From Leptospira kemamanensis (lineage in GTDB: Bacteria; Spirochaetota; Leptospiria; Leptospirales; Leptospiraceae): DNA of 64,000 nucleotides. Every line of letters begins with the position of its first letter. The stretch's first letter is position 1. The notes under the pieces were generated by a model, which saw only the letters and a program-made list of their open reading frames with translations, searched no databases and was not told the DNA's origin. Positions 1 through 8,358 of the stretch are shown here, one piece after another. The stretch is taken from positions 62,001-126,000 of the forward strand of contig NZ_RQGG01000029.1 of NCBI RefSeq assembly GCF_004769665.1, written 5' to 3'. Position numbers and translations under genes: made by a program.

Positions 1-1
1 T

Positions 2-178
2 GGAAACGAAGCCCAAGCCAAAGAGGCGTTGAAACAATTTCTTTCCGAGGTGCAATCTTCCAAAAAAAAGGGAAAGTCAGAAGCGATGATGGCAACCGCT
101 TTAGAAAGAGCTGCCAAACTTTTACTCGAACAAGACCCTCAGTATGTCAAAATTCGTTCCCTTGCGAAAGAACTTTGA
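2..178 (+). CDS. 3' end of an unidentified gene
   Basis: An open frame enters from the left edge and stops at a TGA at 176-178. It encodes about 58 residues of a Lys/Ala/Glu-rich, probably helical C-terminus ending in [10 protein letters not shown] do not recognise the family. Its last 32 bases overlap the 3' end of pdxJ on the other strand, so the two genes converge. Steady coding character up to the stop argues that it is real, but the start and most of the protein lie outside the window. Confidence 0.5.
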   Translation, partial: GNEAQAKEALKQFLSEVQSSKKKGKSEAMMATALERAAKLLLEQDPQYVKIRSLAKEL

Positions 179-947
179 GATAGTCTTTTACCGTTTTTTC
201 TAAACCATCCACAAGGCTTTGCGAAATCAACCTGTGGCCAATGGAAACTTCGGCTAAATGAGGGAGTTTCGCAAACACTGACAAATTATTTGTATCTAAA
301 TCATGTCCGGCATTGACAGCTAACCCCAGTTTGTTTGCCTCCAAAGCTGCTTTTTCATATGTGGCAAAGATTTGGATTCCTTCTTTTGTCGATTGATCGT
401 AAGCATGAGCAAAAGGTCCCGTATAGAGTTCAATTCGTTCGGCTCCTAAAGCGACAACTTGGTCATAAAAACGAAAATCAGTTTCCATAAACAAGGATAC
501 TCGAATCCCAGCTTCTCGGATGGTTTTTACGATTGGTTGTAATTGGGCAAAGGTTTTGGGATCACGAAAATCAAAACCATGATCCGAGGTGATTTCCCCA
601 GGTTTTACTGGAACGAGTGTGGCCTGGTCCGGTTTTGCCGAAAGGACTAGTTCCAAAAAACGTTCACTAGGTTCGCCCTCGATATTGTATTCTTTTTTAG
701 AAATTCCTAATTTAGTAATTTTTTGATTGTAAGACTTCAAAAACTCCTGTAATTCGAATACATCTTGTTTGGTGATATGCCTTTCGTCTGAACGAGGGTG
801 AACAGTGATTCCATGAGCCCCCGAATCCAGTATGAGTTCTGATAATTGGAGGAGATTGGGAAGGTTTCCCCCACGAGAATTGCGGAGAGTGGCGATCTTA
901 TTGACATTGACACTTAATTGGGTCATAGGAAAAAAAAAACTTTTCAT
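147..947 (-). CDS. pdxJ: pyridoxine 5'-phosphate synthase PdxJ
   Basis: Last step of the DXP-dependent vitamin B6 route: a cytoplasmic TIM-barrel enzyme condensing 3-amino-2-oxopropyl phosphate with deoxyxylulose 5-phosphate to pyridoxine 5'-phosphate. The phosphate/substrate motif [15 protein letters not shown] is at residues 13-27, HPRSDERHI carries the catalytic His near residue 50, a Glu in YNIEGEP (about 90) matches the catalytic Glu, and VNAGHDL holds the second catalytic His near 215. The length of 266 is slightly above the usual 240-250. An internal ATG at 924-926 giving MTQLSVNV is the more family-like start; neither start has a good ribosome-binding site. It is divergent from the FYDLN gene. 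Confidence 0.95.
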   Translation of the reverse strand: MKSFFFPMTQLSVNVNKIATLRNSRGGNLPNLLQLSELILDSGAHGITVHPRSDERHITKQDVFELQEFLKSYNQKITKLGISKKEYNIEGEPSERFLELVLSAKPDQATLVPVKPGEITSDHGFDFRDPKTFAQLQPIVKTIREAGIRVSLFMETDFRFYDQVVALGAERIELYTGPFAHAYDQSTKEGIQIFATYEKAALEANKLGLAVNAGHDLDTNNLSVFAKLPHLAEVSIGHRLISQSLVDGLEKTVKDYLKVLSQGNEF

Positions 948-1030
948 TAATTTTCATCCAGGAGAAAACCGTCCAATTTCAAAAAGGTTGTCCCAGAGAG
1001 GGGATTCCCAAAACTGTCAAAAGTACGTTT

Positions 1031-1534
1031 ATGGTCGCAAAAAAAGCAGCAAAGAAGCAGGCCCCACCCAAAAAGAAGGTGGTAGCCAAAGAAAAGTCGA
1101 ATAAGGACGCCAAGTCCTCTTCCCCGAAGGAAGACAAAAAAAAGGCCGTAGTTGGGTCGAAAGCCCCTTCTACCAAGGCGAAAGCTGTGCCTGCTCCGAA
1201 AACAGCCGCAGTCTCCAAGGAGAAACCTGCACCCCAAGCAAAACCTCCTGCCGTGAAGATTGATCCGAACAACCCACTCGGAAAGAAATTCAGCTGTTAC
1301 TCTTGTGGAACCAAGTTTTATGATTTGAACAAACCCGAAAAAAAATGCCCAAAATGTGGGGCCGATCAGCTGGCAAAACCTGCGATCAAATCTCGCATGG
1401 CTGCCATTCGTAGTTCGGAATACGAAGTGGAAGAAGAGGAAGAACCAGTCATTGAAGATGATGAACTCTTAGAAGAAACGGAAGAATTGGAAGAGGCCGA
1501 AGATGAGGAGGTCGTTGCCGAGGAAGAGGAGTGA
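1031..1534 (+). CDS. FYDLN-acid family zinc-ribbon protein
   Basis: A 167-residue protein in three parts. Residues 1-80 are a Lys/Ala/Pro-rich basic tail resembling histone H1-like tails. A zinc ribbon follows with CysXXCys pairs at C89/C92 and C106/C109, containing GTKFYDLNK, the hallmark of the FYDLN_acid family. From about residue 130 there is a strongly acidic Glu-rich tail. The molecular function of the family is unknown to me; the charge layout suggests nucleic-acid or protein binding. The stop TGA overlaps the GTG start of miaA (GTGA), so the two are probably translationally coupled. Confidence 0.85.
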   Translation: MVAKKAAKKQAPPKKKVVAKEKSNKDAKSSSPKEDKKKAVVGSKAPSTKAKAVPAPKTAAVSKEKPAPQAKPPAVKIDPNNPLGKKFSCYSCGTKFYDLNKPEKKCPKCGADQLAKPAIKSRMAAIRSSEYEVEEEEEPVIEDDELLEETEELEEAEDEEVVAEEEE

Positions 1535-2421
1535 TCCTTCCCATCCTTGGTGGACCCACCGGTTCCGGTAAAACCTCTCTTTCGCAAGTCCTCGATCCTA
1601 AACGTTTTGAAATTGTTTCTTTTGACTCACGCCAAGTCTACCGGGACCTTCCGGTAGGCACAACGGCACCCACTCCCCAAGAATCTTCCACCATACGACA
1701 TTGGCTCGTCGGATTTTTAAACGCAAACGAAGCAATCAATGCCAATCAATTTTCACTTCTCGCGCGTGATGCCATTTTGGACATCCAAAGTCGTGGAAAA
1801 ATTCCCTTTCTCATCGGGGGGACAGGGTTTTATTTACGTGCCTTTCTTTTAGGAATGTATCCCGTACCAAATGTACCCAAAGAAACAAAAGAATATGTTC
1901 TCACACTTCCCTTAGAAGAAGCAAGGGGCCTACTCCAATCCAAAGACCCAAAAGCAATGGAAGCCTTGAATGAACAAGATGGGTATCGCATCAAACGTGC
2001 TTTGGAGGTTGTACTCACAGGAGTTTTGTGGTCTGATGTATCCAAGGAAACTGTGGGTGGATACTTGGCAGACCATCCAGACGTGACACTCGTGGGACAT
2101 TGGTTGGATTGGCCTCGTGAAATCCTCTACCAAAGGATTAATGAACGAGTGAAAGAGATCGCCACGGGTATGTTAGCGGAGACAAAAGAAGTGGTTTCCC
2201 TATACGGATCAGACTGTCCGGGCCTACGAACCTTGGGTTACAATTTTGCGCTTGCATTCTTAAATGGAATGATAGACATTAATACATTCATTGAACAGTT
2301 GGCGCAAAGTCACAGAAATTATGCGAAAAGGCAAATCACTTGGTTCAAAAAAGAATCATTCCTTTCGCCCATTTCTTATGATGCCGCTGTCCAACTGTAT
2401 ACAAATATAGAACAAAGATAG
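1531..2421 (+). CDS. miaA: tRNA dimethylallyltransferase MiaA
   Basis: Transfers the dimethylallyl group from DMAPP to N6 of A37 in tRNAs reading UNN codons. The P-loop [10 protein letters not shown] is at residues 7-16, the substrate motif [15 protein letters not shown] follows near residue 31, and GGTGFYLRA lies near 90. The length of 296 fits the family. The start is a GTG overlapping the stop of the upstream gene by four bases. hfq follows after 21 bases, the same miaA-hfq order seen in many bacteria, so the three genes 1031-2694 probably form one transcript. Confidence 0.95.
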   Translation: MILPILGGPTGSGKTSLSQVLDPKRFEIVSFDSRQVYRDLPVGTTAPTPQESSTIRHWLVGFLNANEAINANQFSLLARDAILDIQSRGKIPFLIGGTGFYLRAFLLGMYPVPNVPKETKEYVLTLPLEEARGLLQSKDPKAMEALNEQDGYRIKRALEVVLTGVLWSDVSKETVGGYLADHPDVTLVGHWLDWPREILYQRINERVKEIATGMLAETKEVVSLYGSDCPGLRTLGYNFALAFLNGMIDINTFIEQLAQSHRNYAKRQITWFKKESFLSPISYDAAVQLYTNIEQR

Positions 2422-2442
2422 AGAGAACACTCGGGATTTCCA

Positions 2443-2694
2443 ATGTCGGCAAAAAACAACATCCAAGACCAACTTCTAAACACAGCAAGAAAGGAGAAAA
2501 TTGATCTCACCATCTACTTGTTAAATGGAGTGCCCTTAAAAGGAAAGGTTGTCAGTTTTGACAATTTCACCATCATTTTAGAAAACGAAAACAAACAGAA
2601 TTTGGTGTACAAACACGCTATTTCTACCATCATTCCTGCAAAACCGATCAAACTTCACAGCGAGGAAACACCAAAAGAAGTCGGGGGGACGTAA
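2443..2694 (+). CDS. hfq: RNA chaperone Hfq
   Basis: Hexameric Sm-like protein that brings small RNAs and mRNAs together. The 83-residue protein has the Sm1 motif region ([20 protein letters not shown] then NGVPLKG) and the Sm2 signature [13 protein letters not shown] near residues 53-65, where YKHA corresponds to the Y-K-H motif that contacts uridine. The short polar C-terminal tail is much shorter than in E. coli. It sits directly behind miaA, as commonly observed. Its presence suggests sRNA regulation, but no sRNA gene is evident in the window. Confidence 0.96.
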   Translation: MSAKNNIQDQLLNTARKEKIDLTIYLLNGVPLKGKVVSFDNFTIILENENKQNLVYKHAISTIIPAKPIKLHSEETPKEVGGT

Positions 2695-2746
2695 CTCTTT
2701 TCTAGTTTTCCTCCCTTTCCCTTTCTAAATTCTGGTTCCAAACCCT

Positions 2747-3817
2747 ATGGCAAAATTACCTAAAGAATCCCCAGTGGTTCTCATTATGGCGGGCGGAAAG
2801 GGGGAGAGGTTTTGGCCTCGTTCCCGAACCAATTCCCCTAAACAGCTCCAAAAAGTTTATTCCAGTAAAACCCTTTTGAAAGAGACCATTGATCGGGCTC
2901 TTACGATCACGAGTTTGGATCGCATTTACATTGGAACCAATGCCACTCTCAAAGCAGAGATTCTGAAAAAAGACCCAAAATTTCCTTCTAACAATTTCAT
3001 CATCGAACCCGAAGGAAAAAATACTGCCCCCATCATCGCTCTTTCTGCCCTTTATTTCCAAAAAAAATACGGAAACCCAAATCTCATCGTTCTTTCAGCA
3101 GATGCTTTTATTGATCCCATCAAAGAATTCACTAAAACCATAAACCAGGCTCTTTTTGAAACGGAAAATGGAATGGTTTTACTTGGTGTGAAACCAAACC
3201 GACCAGAAGTTGGATACGGTTATATCAGCACAGGAAAACCAACTGATGTGGGTTATACGGTAAAAGCGTTTTTTGAAAAACCAGATTTCAAAACAGCACT
3301 CAAATACATCAAAAAGAAGAATTTTTATTGGAACCCTGGGATTTTCCTTTTTCGAACGGAAACCATTCTTTCGGAACTCGAACGCCATGCTCCCCATATC
3401 CTCGGACCATTGAAAAATGGATTTCCATTTAAGAACTTTGGGGACTTAAAAACTGCATTCCAAATGCTTCCTTCGGAAGCCATTGACACTGCCATCATGG
3501 AAAAGTCGAATCGCATTCGTATGGTGGAAGCCACGTTCAATTGGGATGATGTGGGATCTTGGATGTCACTGGAACGAATTTTGCCGGGCGACAAAGAGAA
3601 AAACCATCACCAAGGAAAAGAAGTGCTTTATCATAAGGCTTCGGGGAATATTTCCTCTGTGCAAAAAGAGCTTATCGCCTTTTTGGGAGTGAAAGATCTC
3701 ATCGTTGTGGAAGAACCAGATGTACTTCTTGTGACTTCACGTGAGGGAGTGGGTGATATCAAAGCGATGTTATCCAATATGCGGAAAAATAAAGTTTTAC
3801 AAAAGTACCTCGACTAG
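2747..3817 (+). CDS. manC: mannose-1-phosphate guanylyltransferase
   Basis: Makes GDP-mannose from GTP and mannose-1-phosphate, for LPS and other surface sugars. The N-terminal nucleotide-binding signature [14 protein letters not shown] (about residues 14-27) is followed by PKQLQ. Further family motifs are [18 protein letters not shown] and WNPGIFLF near residue 196. At 356 residues this is the single-domain form without the C-terminal phosphomannose isomerase cupin. It lies 52 bases after hfq on the same strand. A related nucleotidyltransferase specificity (GDP-heptose type) cannot be excluded by eye. Confidence 0.9.
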   Translation: MAKLPKESPVVLIMAGGKGERFWPRSRTNSPKQLQKVYSSKTLLKETIDRALTITSLDRIYIGTNATLKAEILKKDPKFPSNNFIIEPEGKNTAPIIALSALYFQKKYGNPNLIVLSADAFIDPIKEFTKTINQALFETENGMVLLGVKPNRPEVGYGYISTGKPTDVGYTVKAFFEKPDFKTALKYIKKKNFYWNPGIFLFRTETILSELERHAPHILGPLKNGFPFKNFGDLKTAFQMLPSEAIDTAIMEKSNRIRMVEATFNWDDVGSWMSLERILPGDKEKNHHQGKEVLYHKASGNISSVQKELIAFLGVKDLIVVEEPDVLLVTSREGVGDIKAMLSNMRKNKVLQKYLD

Positions 3818-3854
3818 AAATTTGACAGAACAGGCTTGATATAAGGAGGAAGGA

Positions 3855-3947
3855 ATGCCTTCCGGAAAAAAGAGAAAGCGTAGAAAAATCGCAACACATA
3901 AACGTAAGAAAAAACGCAGAGCCAACAGACACAAAAAGAAGAAATAA
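3855..3947 (+). CDS. 30-residue basic protein, mS38/AURKAIP1-COX24-like
   Basis: A 30-codon ORF with a very strong Shine-Dalgarno (AAGGAGGAAGGA just before the ATG). The product MPSGKKRKRRKIATHKRK then KKRRANRHKKKK is over half Lys/Arg. The pattern GKKRKRxK.ATHKRKKxxRxNRHKKK is what I remember of the small AURKAIP1/COX24-domain proteins of Bacteroidetes and relatives, kin of mitochondrial small-subunit protein mS38. A ribosomal or rRNA-binding role is therefore inferred. The strong ribosome-binding site, in a window where most are weak, fits a highly expressed protein. It is only 37 bases downstream of the guanylyltransferase gene. Confidence 0.8.
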   Translation: MPSGKKRKRRKIATHKRKKKRRANRHKKKK

Positions 3948-3988
3948 TCTTTCTTCAGTGACTTAATGTTTCCTCCGATAGGTTTGTT

Positions 3989-4726
3989 ATGAAACAAGTC
4001 TGGAGGAAACAGAAACCCCGCACCCCCGGTTTCATCCGAGCATTTACCATGGAAACACCTCTCGGGGATGTCCTGGAGGCTGAGTTCAACTTTCACGAAC
4101 GACTCGTTCGTTTAACTGTCGAAATCAAAGAAGAGAAAGGACGAATGTACGGTGCCACCGTGAAAAACGGAACTGTGCAATCGGAGAAAGACATCACTTC
4201 TGGTCGTGCCTATCCCGTTTTTCGTAAGATTTGGCCCTTTCGGGAATACTTTAGTTCCCTCCCTGACAAAGACATGTTGGTTAGCATCGGCGGAGCGTAT
4301 GAAATTTACCCTCCCTTTCAACCAGAGGTTTCGGAACGACCGAGGACCTCTCGTGGATCCATGCAGTCAGTTTTATTTCCTTCGACTCGATATGATTCCA
4401 TCTTTGGAATCATTCGGGAGACTCGTTTCCAACGTTGGAGAAGGGAACGGAGAGAGGCAAGAGAAGCTCGAGGATCGCTCTGGACACGTTTTAAACGTAG
4501 GATCTGGGGTGATCTGAGTGATATTTGTTTAGGCGTGGGATTTGGCTGTTTGGTGTATTATGTATACTATGATTATGTCGTATTAGGACTCTCTTTAGGA
4601 ATCCTAGGGATGATCGCAGGCCTTTTGGATTTTCTTGTTAGAAAACGTTCTGTCTTAATGACAAAAGTGTTGTCATTTCTCAGTTTCGGTTCATATTTTT
4701 TCTACAACGGCTACGTCTATTTTTAG
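3989..4726 (+). CDS. uncharacterised membrane protein
   Basis: A 245-residue protein I do not recognise. Residues 1-165 are soluble and Arg-rich, with a beta-strand-like start ([20 protein letters not shown]) and a cluster [17 protein letters not shown] near residues 147-163. Residues about 172-240 hold three predicted membrane helices, starting [17 protein letters not shown]. The arrangement suggests a cytosolic domain tethered to the inner membrane. A perfect 9-bp hairpin includes the stop codon (4711-4732), and cheW begins 20 bases later, so the genes may be co-transcribed. No functional residues are evident. Confidence 0.75.
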   Translation: MKQVWRKQKPRTPGFIRAFTMETPLGDVLEAEFNFHERLVRLTVEIKEEKGRMYGATVKNGTVQSEKDITSGRAYPVFRKIWPFREYFSSLPDKDMLVSIGGAYEIYPPFQPEVSERPRTSRGSMQSVLFPSTRYDSIFGIIRETRFQRWRRERREAREARGSLWTRFKRRIWGDLSDICLGVGFGCLVYYVYYDYVVLGLSLGILGMIAGLLDFLVRKRSVLMTKVLSFLSFGSYFFYNGYVYF

Positions 4727-4732
4727 ACGTAG
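4711..4732 (+). other. perfect stem-loop over a stop codon, upstream of cheW
   Basis: CTACGTCTA at 4711-4719 pairs perfectly with TAGACGTAG at 4724-4732 around a TTTT loop. The TAG stop of the upstream gene is the first three bases of the right arm. No T-run follows, so it does not look like an ordinary terminator. It ends 14 bases before the cheW ATG, which has no clear Shine-Dalgarno. It could be an RNA-processing or translational-coupling element, or chance. Confidence 0.5.
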
Positions 4733-4746
4733 TAGTAGAAATTGAT

Positions 4747-5223
4747 ATGGCAAAAGAAACATCCCAAGCAAACCAATTCATTCATGAGCAATACATCATA
4801 TTCAATTTGGGCGATGAAGAATATGCCATCCCCATTACAATCGTCGAAGAAATTGTCAAAATCACCAACCTAATCCGTGTTCCACAATCCAAAAGTTATT
4901 TTGCTGGGATCATGGACATTCGTGGCAAAGTGGTTCGGATGATTGATCTTGCCAAACGTTTGAACATTAAAAATGTAAACGAAGGGGCAGACCGTGCCAT
5001 CGTCATCAATGTATCAGGAAAATCCATCGGAGTGATTGTGGACAAAGTGTCCCATGTGGTGCATTTTCCAGCAAACCAAGTAGATCCACCACCTCCTTCC
5101 GTAAAAGGAATTTCGTCTCGTTACATCACAGGTGTTGGGAAAAAGGATAATCGTTTTATCATATTGATTGATATTGAAAAAATCCTTACGGTCGAAGAGA
5201 TGACGGAACTCGCTACCGTATAA
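4747..5223 (+). CDS. cheW: chemotaxis coupling protein CheW
   Basis: Adaptor linking chemoreceptors to the CheA kinase in the signalling array. The 158-residue protein is a single CheW domain: [12 protein letters not shown] (about 19-30), the receptor/CheA-binding segment with IRVPQS and [10 protein letters not shown] (about 46-65), [21 protein letters not shown] and a final strand [14 protein letters not shown]. No CheA, CheY or CheR is in the window, so this is a stand-alone copy. Spirochaetes commonly carry several CheW paralogues. A chemoreceptor gene lies 1 kb downstream on the same strand, separated by a PhoU-like gene. Confidence 0.93.
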   Translation: MAKETSQANQFIHEQYIIFNLGDEEYAIPITIVEEIVKITNLIRVPQSKSYFAGIMDIRGKVVRMIDLAKRLNIKNVNEGADRAIVINVSGKSIGVIVDKVSHVVHFPANQVDPPPPSVKGISSRYITGVGKKDNRFIILIDIEKILTVEEMTELATV

Positions 5224-5350
5224 CTTAGGTAAGTGGAATCGAGATCAATTTGGAAATTGTATTCATGTTTGTTTTCTCATTTGAAACTAAATTCAAATAA
5301 CGAAATACGAATTCCATACGTTCCCAATTGATAGAGATAAAAACATTCAC

Positions 5351-6067
5351 ATGATCATCTCCAAATTTTATTACTTACGAAAAAACTTATACTCCATGGC
5401 GGAACTTGTATTGGAACAAGTGATTTTACTCAGTGAAGCCTTGGAAGCGGATGATTATGCCCAAGCAGAAAAGATTGTCGAACGAGATGATCTCATTGAT
5501 GATTTGGAAAAGGAAAACGATAACTTATCTCAAAATGCAATTTTAGAAGCGGTGAGTAACCGTAATATCCTCGGGATGGGGGATGTAGACAATGACATCG
5601 TTTTAAAAAAAGATCCACTGCGTTTTGCTCTCTCGGCCATAAGGATTACAAGGAATATGGAACGGATGGGAGACCAAGTGGTAAACTGTGCGGATGTGTT
5701 TCGTCATAAAACCATTCGAAAAGGTCTTTTTAAAAACGAAGAACCGATGACTCTCATTTTATCTCGTGTCACTACCTTGGCAGGTATGGCGATTGAATCT
5801 CTTGTGGAAGAAAAAGAACGGTTTATGGGTAGTGTGAATTCATTAGAAGACGAACTGAATGACCTTTGTGACCAAGCCTTTCAAAAGTACCGAGCAGTGC
5901 CTGACATGGAAAAACAAGAATTTGCCGATGTCTACAGAATCATCCTCGCATTAGAGAGATTAGGTGATTATGCGGTGAATGTGGCGGAAGAACTTGTGCG
6001 TCTCAATACAGGAAAAGACATTCGCCATTTAGAAAACGTAAAATCCAAACCATCCTCATACCCATAA
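5351..6067 (+). CDS. PhoU-domain protein
   Basis: A 238-residue all-helical protein. It has two PhoU-type three-helix repeats: residues about 15-115 (with [20 protein letters not shown]) and about 125-225 (with [19 protein letters not shown]). The E-R-x-G-D motifs (ERMGDQ, ERLGDY) are the metal-binding E/DxxxD-type signature of PhoU. PhoU proteins restrain phosphate uptake via Pst and the PhoR kinase, but no pst or pho genes are nearby, and PhoU-like proteins also act with Pit-type transporters. The start codon is a plain ATG with no obvious Shine-Dalgarno. Role in phosphate control is inferred from family only. Confidence 0.85.
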   Translation: MIISKFYYLRKNLYSMAELVLEQVILLSEALEADDYAQAEKIVERDDLIDDLEKENDNLSQNAILEAVSNRNILGMGDVDNDIVLKKDPLRFALSAIRITRNMERMGDQVVNCADVFRHKTIRKGLFKNEEPMTLILSRVTTLAGMAIESLVEEKERFMGSVNSLEDELNDLCDQAFQKYRAVPDMEKQEFADVYRIILALERLGDYAVNVAEELVRLNTGKDIRHLENVKSKPSSYP

Positions 6068-6196
6068 ACGTTTCCGTTTCAGGGAATTGACGAACTTCTT
6101 TTCATAAGAAGGGTACGGAATGTATCATGCGAACAGGGAATATCCAATTTTTTGCATATTGAAACATTCCAAATCAGTCACTCTTTTTAAATTCAT

Positions 6197-6226
6197 TTGA
6201 CAATGGAAAACCTTTCCTTTTAGAAT
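6197..6226 (+). promoter_or_regulatory. putative sigma-70 promoter, near-leaderless
   Basis: TTGACA at 6197-6202 and TAGAAT at 6221-6226 with an 18-base spacer, a close match to the sigma-70 consensus. Transcription would be expected to begin around 6233, three bases before the chemoreceptor ATG at 6236, and there is no Shine-Dalgarno. If the promoter is real the mRNA is essentially leaderless. Confidence 0.5.
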
Positions 6227-6235
6227 TCAGTCCCA

Positions 6236-8011
6236 ATGAAGCCAAGTGAACTAGTATCCAAACAAAAACCAAAAGGGTTTTACCTCTCTTATTTGCTGAT
6301 CACCAATTTGGATCCGTTTTTATTTTTTTCAGGGATGTTACTCATTTTTGGAATGGGGAATTTTGAATCCATTCTAAGGATTTTACTGTATTTAGCTCCT
6401 CCTATCATTGGCCTTCATGCACTTCAATTTTTTTTGAAGCACAAAGAATTTAAAAAACAAATCAATCGTCCTGAAGGAATCATTTATACAGAGAAAGAAC
6501 TCGAGCTCATTCGGAACTTATCCAAAAAAGGAGCTCTCAATATTCTTTCTATGAATGTAGGTGGTCCCATTCTTACGATGATTTTGTCTTACCATTTTGG
6601 TTTGGTCAAAACCTATGGTGAGGTATTGTTTTTTTCCCTTCTTGGGGTATTACTTGCGATGGCTATCTCTTCGTTATTTTACATCTATGTAGAAAAAAAA
6701 ATGTATGATGTATACAATGATCTACGATTAAAACCATTGAGTTTATTTGCCAATTTACTCTTTCCGATTTTTGCCACCTTTGTGATTGAATACTTCCTGT
6801 TTTCTTTTTATATCTATTCCCAATTTCGTTCTCATGTTGAATCCAAACAATTAGAACTCATTTGTTTTGGTTTAAGTGTTTTTATTTTGATTATGATTTC
6901 TCTTTTGTTTTACGTGCTTTATAAATTAACTGGAAATACATCCGCCACAATTCGCGATTTATCTAATATTTTAAAATCTTTTGCAGAAGGCGATTTGAGA
7001 TCTCATGTTCGGATCAATGAAACAAGAAATGAAATTGGTGTGATCTCTCTTTATTTAGAAGAAACAAAAACAAAACTCAATCGCCTGCTTTCCTCTATTA
7101 CAAAACATTCTTCCAAAATCCAAGAAGAAGCAAAAACCTTAGAAAGTCTTTCGAGTGATTCCGCAGAACATTCACAAGTGCAAGCGGCTTCTTTGGAAGA
7201 AGTAGCAGCTGCCTTGGAAGAGAATGGATCTTCCATTGCAGGAATTTATACGGATGCCTTGGAACAAAAAAAATTAACAGCATCCACAAACGAATCCATC
7301 GAACTTCTATTTACGATCTCTTCTAGTGTAAAAGAGATTTCTCTTCATGCAAAAGCAAAAGCTGATTCTGTAGAAGCAGAAGTCATCAAAAGTGGAAAGT
7401 CGATCACGAGTGCCATTCAGTCCATCGAAGAAGTAGATAAAAATACGTTAGAAATTGGTAAAATCTTAATTATCATCAAAGAAATCTCGGAACAAGTAAA
7501 CTTACTTGCTCTCAATGCATCCATTGAAGCGGCTCGGGCTGGTGAGATGGGACTTGGTTTTGCTGTGGTTGCTTCCGAAGTAGGAAAACTGGCAGAAAGA
7601 ACTGCTTCTTCTACTAAAACCATTTCGGATTTAATCAAACGTGTGTCAGCTTCTACGCAGATGTCTGTTAGCTCTGTTAAGTCAGCGAGTGAAACCTTCC
7701 AATACTTATCCGAAAGTGTCATTGAGATCATCACGAATATTGACAAGGTTAATCAAGCGAACCAAGAACAAATCTCAGAAGTAGAAGAGATTCGAAAACA
7801 ATCTGAAAACATTGTGAATCGATCTTCATCCGTATCCTTTGCAACGGAAGAACAAAAAAAGGTCAATGAAGAGATGGGAACTTCTGTTCACAACCTGGCC
7901 AATGATACAGCAAAATTGTCTCTAATGTCTGAAAAAACTGCAAAATCTTCAGCCGAGTTAAATTCTCTCATTGTAGAATTAAACAAAGAATTATCTATGT
8001 TTAAATTATGA
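6236..8011 (+). CDS. methyl-accepting chemotaxis protein with six-TM N-terminus
   Basis: Chemoreceptor of 591 residues. The first 230 residues contain about six hydrophobic membrane segments and no large periplasmic ligand domain, so sensing is probably within or close to the membrane. A HAMP-like segment follows (residues about 235-290, with [19 protein letters not shown]). The coiled-coil signalling domain runs from about 300 to 580 with the highly conserved hairpin tip [16 protein letters not shown] near residues 423-438, which binds CheW and CheA. There is no C-terminal NWETF-like tether for CheR/CheB; the protein ends in LSMFKL. The next gene overlaps its stop by four bases (ATGA). Confidence 0.93.
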   Translation: MKPSELVSKQKPKGFYLSYLLITNLDPFLFFSGMLLIFGMGNFESILRILLYLAPPIIGLHALQFFLKHKEFKKQINRPEGIIYTEKELELIRNLSKKGALNILSMNVGGPILTMILSYHFGLVKTYGEVLFFSLLGVLLAMAISSLFYIYVEKKMYDVYNDLRLKPLSLFANLLFPIFATFVIEYFLFSFYIYSQFRSHVESKQLELICFGLSVFILIMISLLFYVLYKLTGNTSATIRDLSNILKSFAEGDLRSHVRINETRNEIGVISLYLEETKTKLNRLLSSITKHSSKIQEEAKTLESLSSDSAEHSQVQAASLEEVAAALEENGSSIAGIYTDALEQKKLTASTNESIELLFTISSSVKEISLHAKAKADSVEAEVIKSGKSITSAIQSIEEVDKNTLEIGKILIIIKEISEQVNLLALNASIEAARAGEMGLGFAVVASEVGKLAERTASSTKTISDLIKRVSASTQMSVSSVKSASETFQYLSESVIEIITNIDKVNQANQEQISEVEEIRKQSENIVNRSSSVSFATEEQKKVNEEMGTSVHNLANDTAKLSLMSEKTAKSSAELNSLIVELNKELSMFKL

Positions 8012-8337
8012 TTTCTGCAACATTTATCTTTAAACAAAAATCTTCCGATATTGAATTTGAAACCTTGGACGCCTCCATAGAAAACTTTGTTACATCTCAT
8101 CCTGAATATTTAGGAAAAGACCAATGGTCCAACTCGGAAAAAGGAATTATGGCAGTTGTCTATTATTTTTTATCTGAAAAAGGATTAGAAGACTTAAAGG
8201 TATTTTCTGATCATAAAACAGCAAAAATAAATCATACTAAATGGTATGAGAGTTACCAAGTAGTCATTTCTAAAGTCATTCAAACCTATGGTGATGGCAA
8301 ATTGGACCATGTAACAAATACGAAATTGATTTCTTAA
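8008..8337 (+). CDS. small protein, possible ABM-like dimeric alpha/beta barrel
   Basis: A 109-residue protein starting in an ATGA overlap with the chemoreceptor stop, so almost certainly co-translated. The segments [20 protein letters not shown] and [19 protein letters not shown] resemble proteins annotated as antibiotic-biosynthesis-monooxygenase-like (ferredoxin-like dimeric barrel), where YF.S.EDL..F..H..AK...WY.GY..VIS.V..SYGDG is a recurring pattern in my memory. No catalytic residues can be assigned. The tight linkage suggests a partner or ligand-handling role for the receptor, which is inference. Confidence 0.7.
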   Translation: MISATFIFKQKSSDIEFETLDASIENFVTSHPEYLGKDQWSNSEKGIMAVVYYFLSEKGLEDLKVFSDHKTAKINHTKWYESYQVVISKVIQTYGDGKLDHVTNTKLIS

Positions 8338-8358
8338 TAAAAAATTAGAAAAGTAACA

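Noticed and set aside
947..1272. Two long minus-strand frames opposite the FYDLN gene
   Set aside because: They are Gly/Phe-rich mirror images of a Lys/Ala-rich gene and have no family features or ribosome-binding site.
3822..3845. TTGACA with TATAAG as a promoter for the 30-codon gene
   Set aside because: The spacer is only 12 bases, too short for sigma-70.
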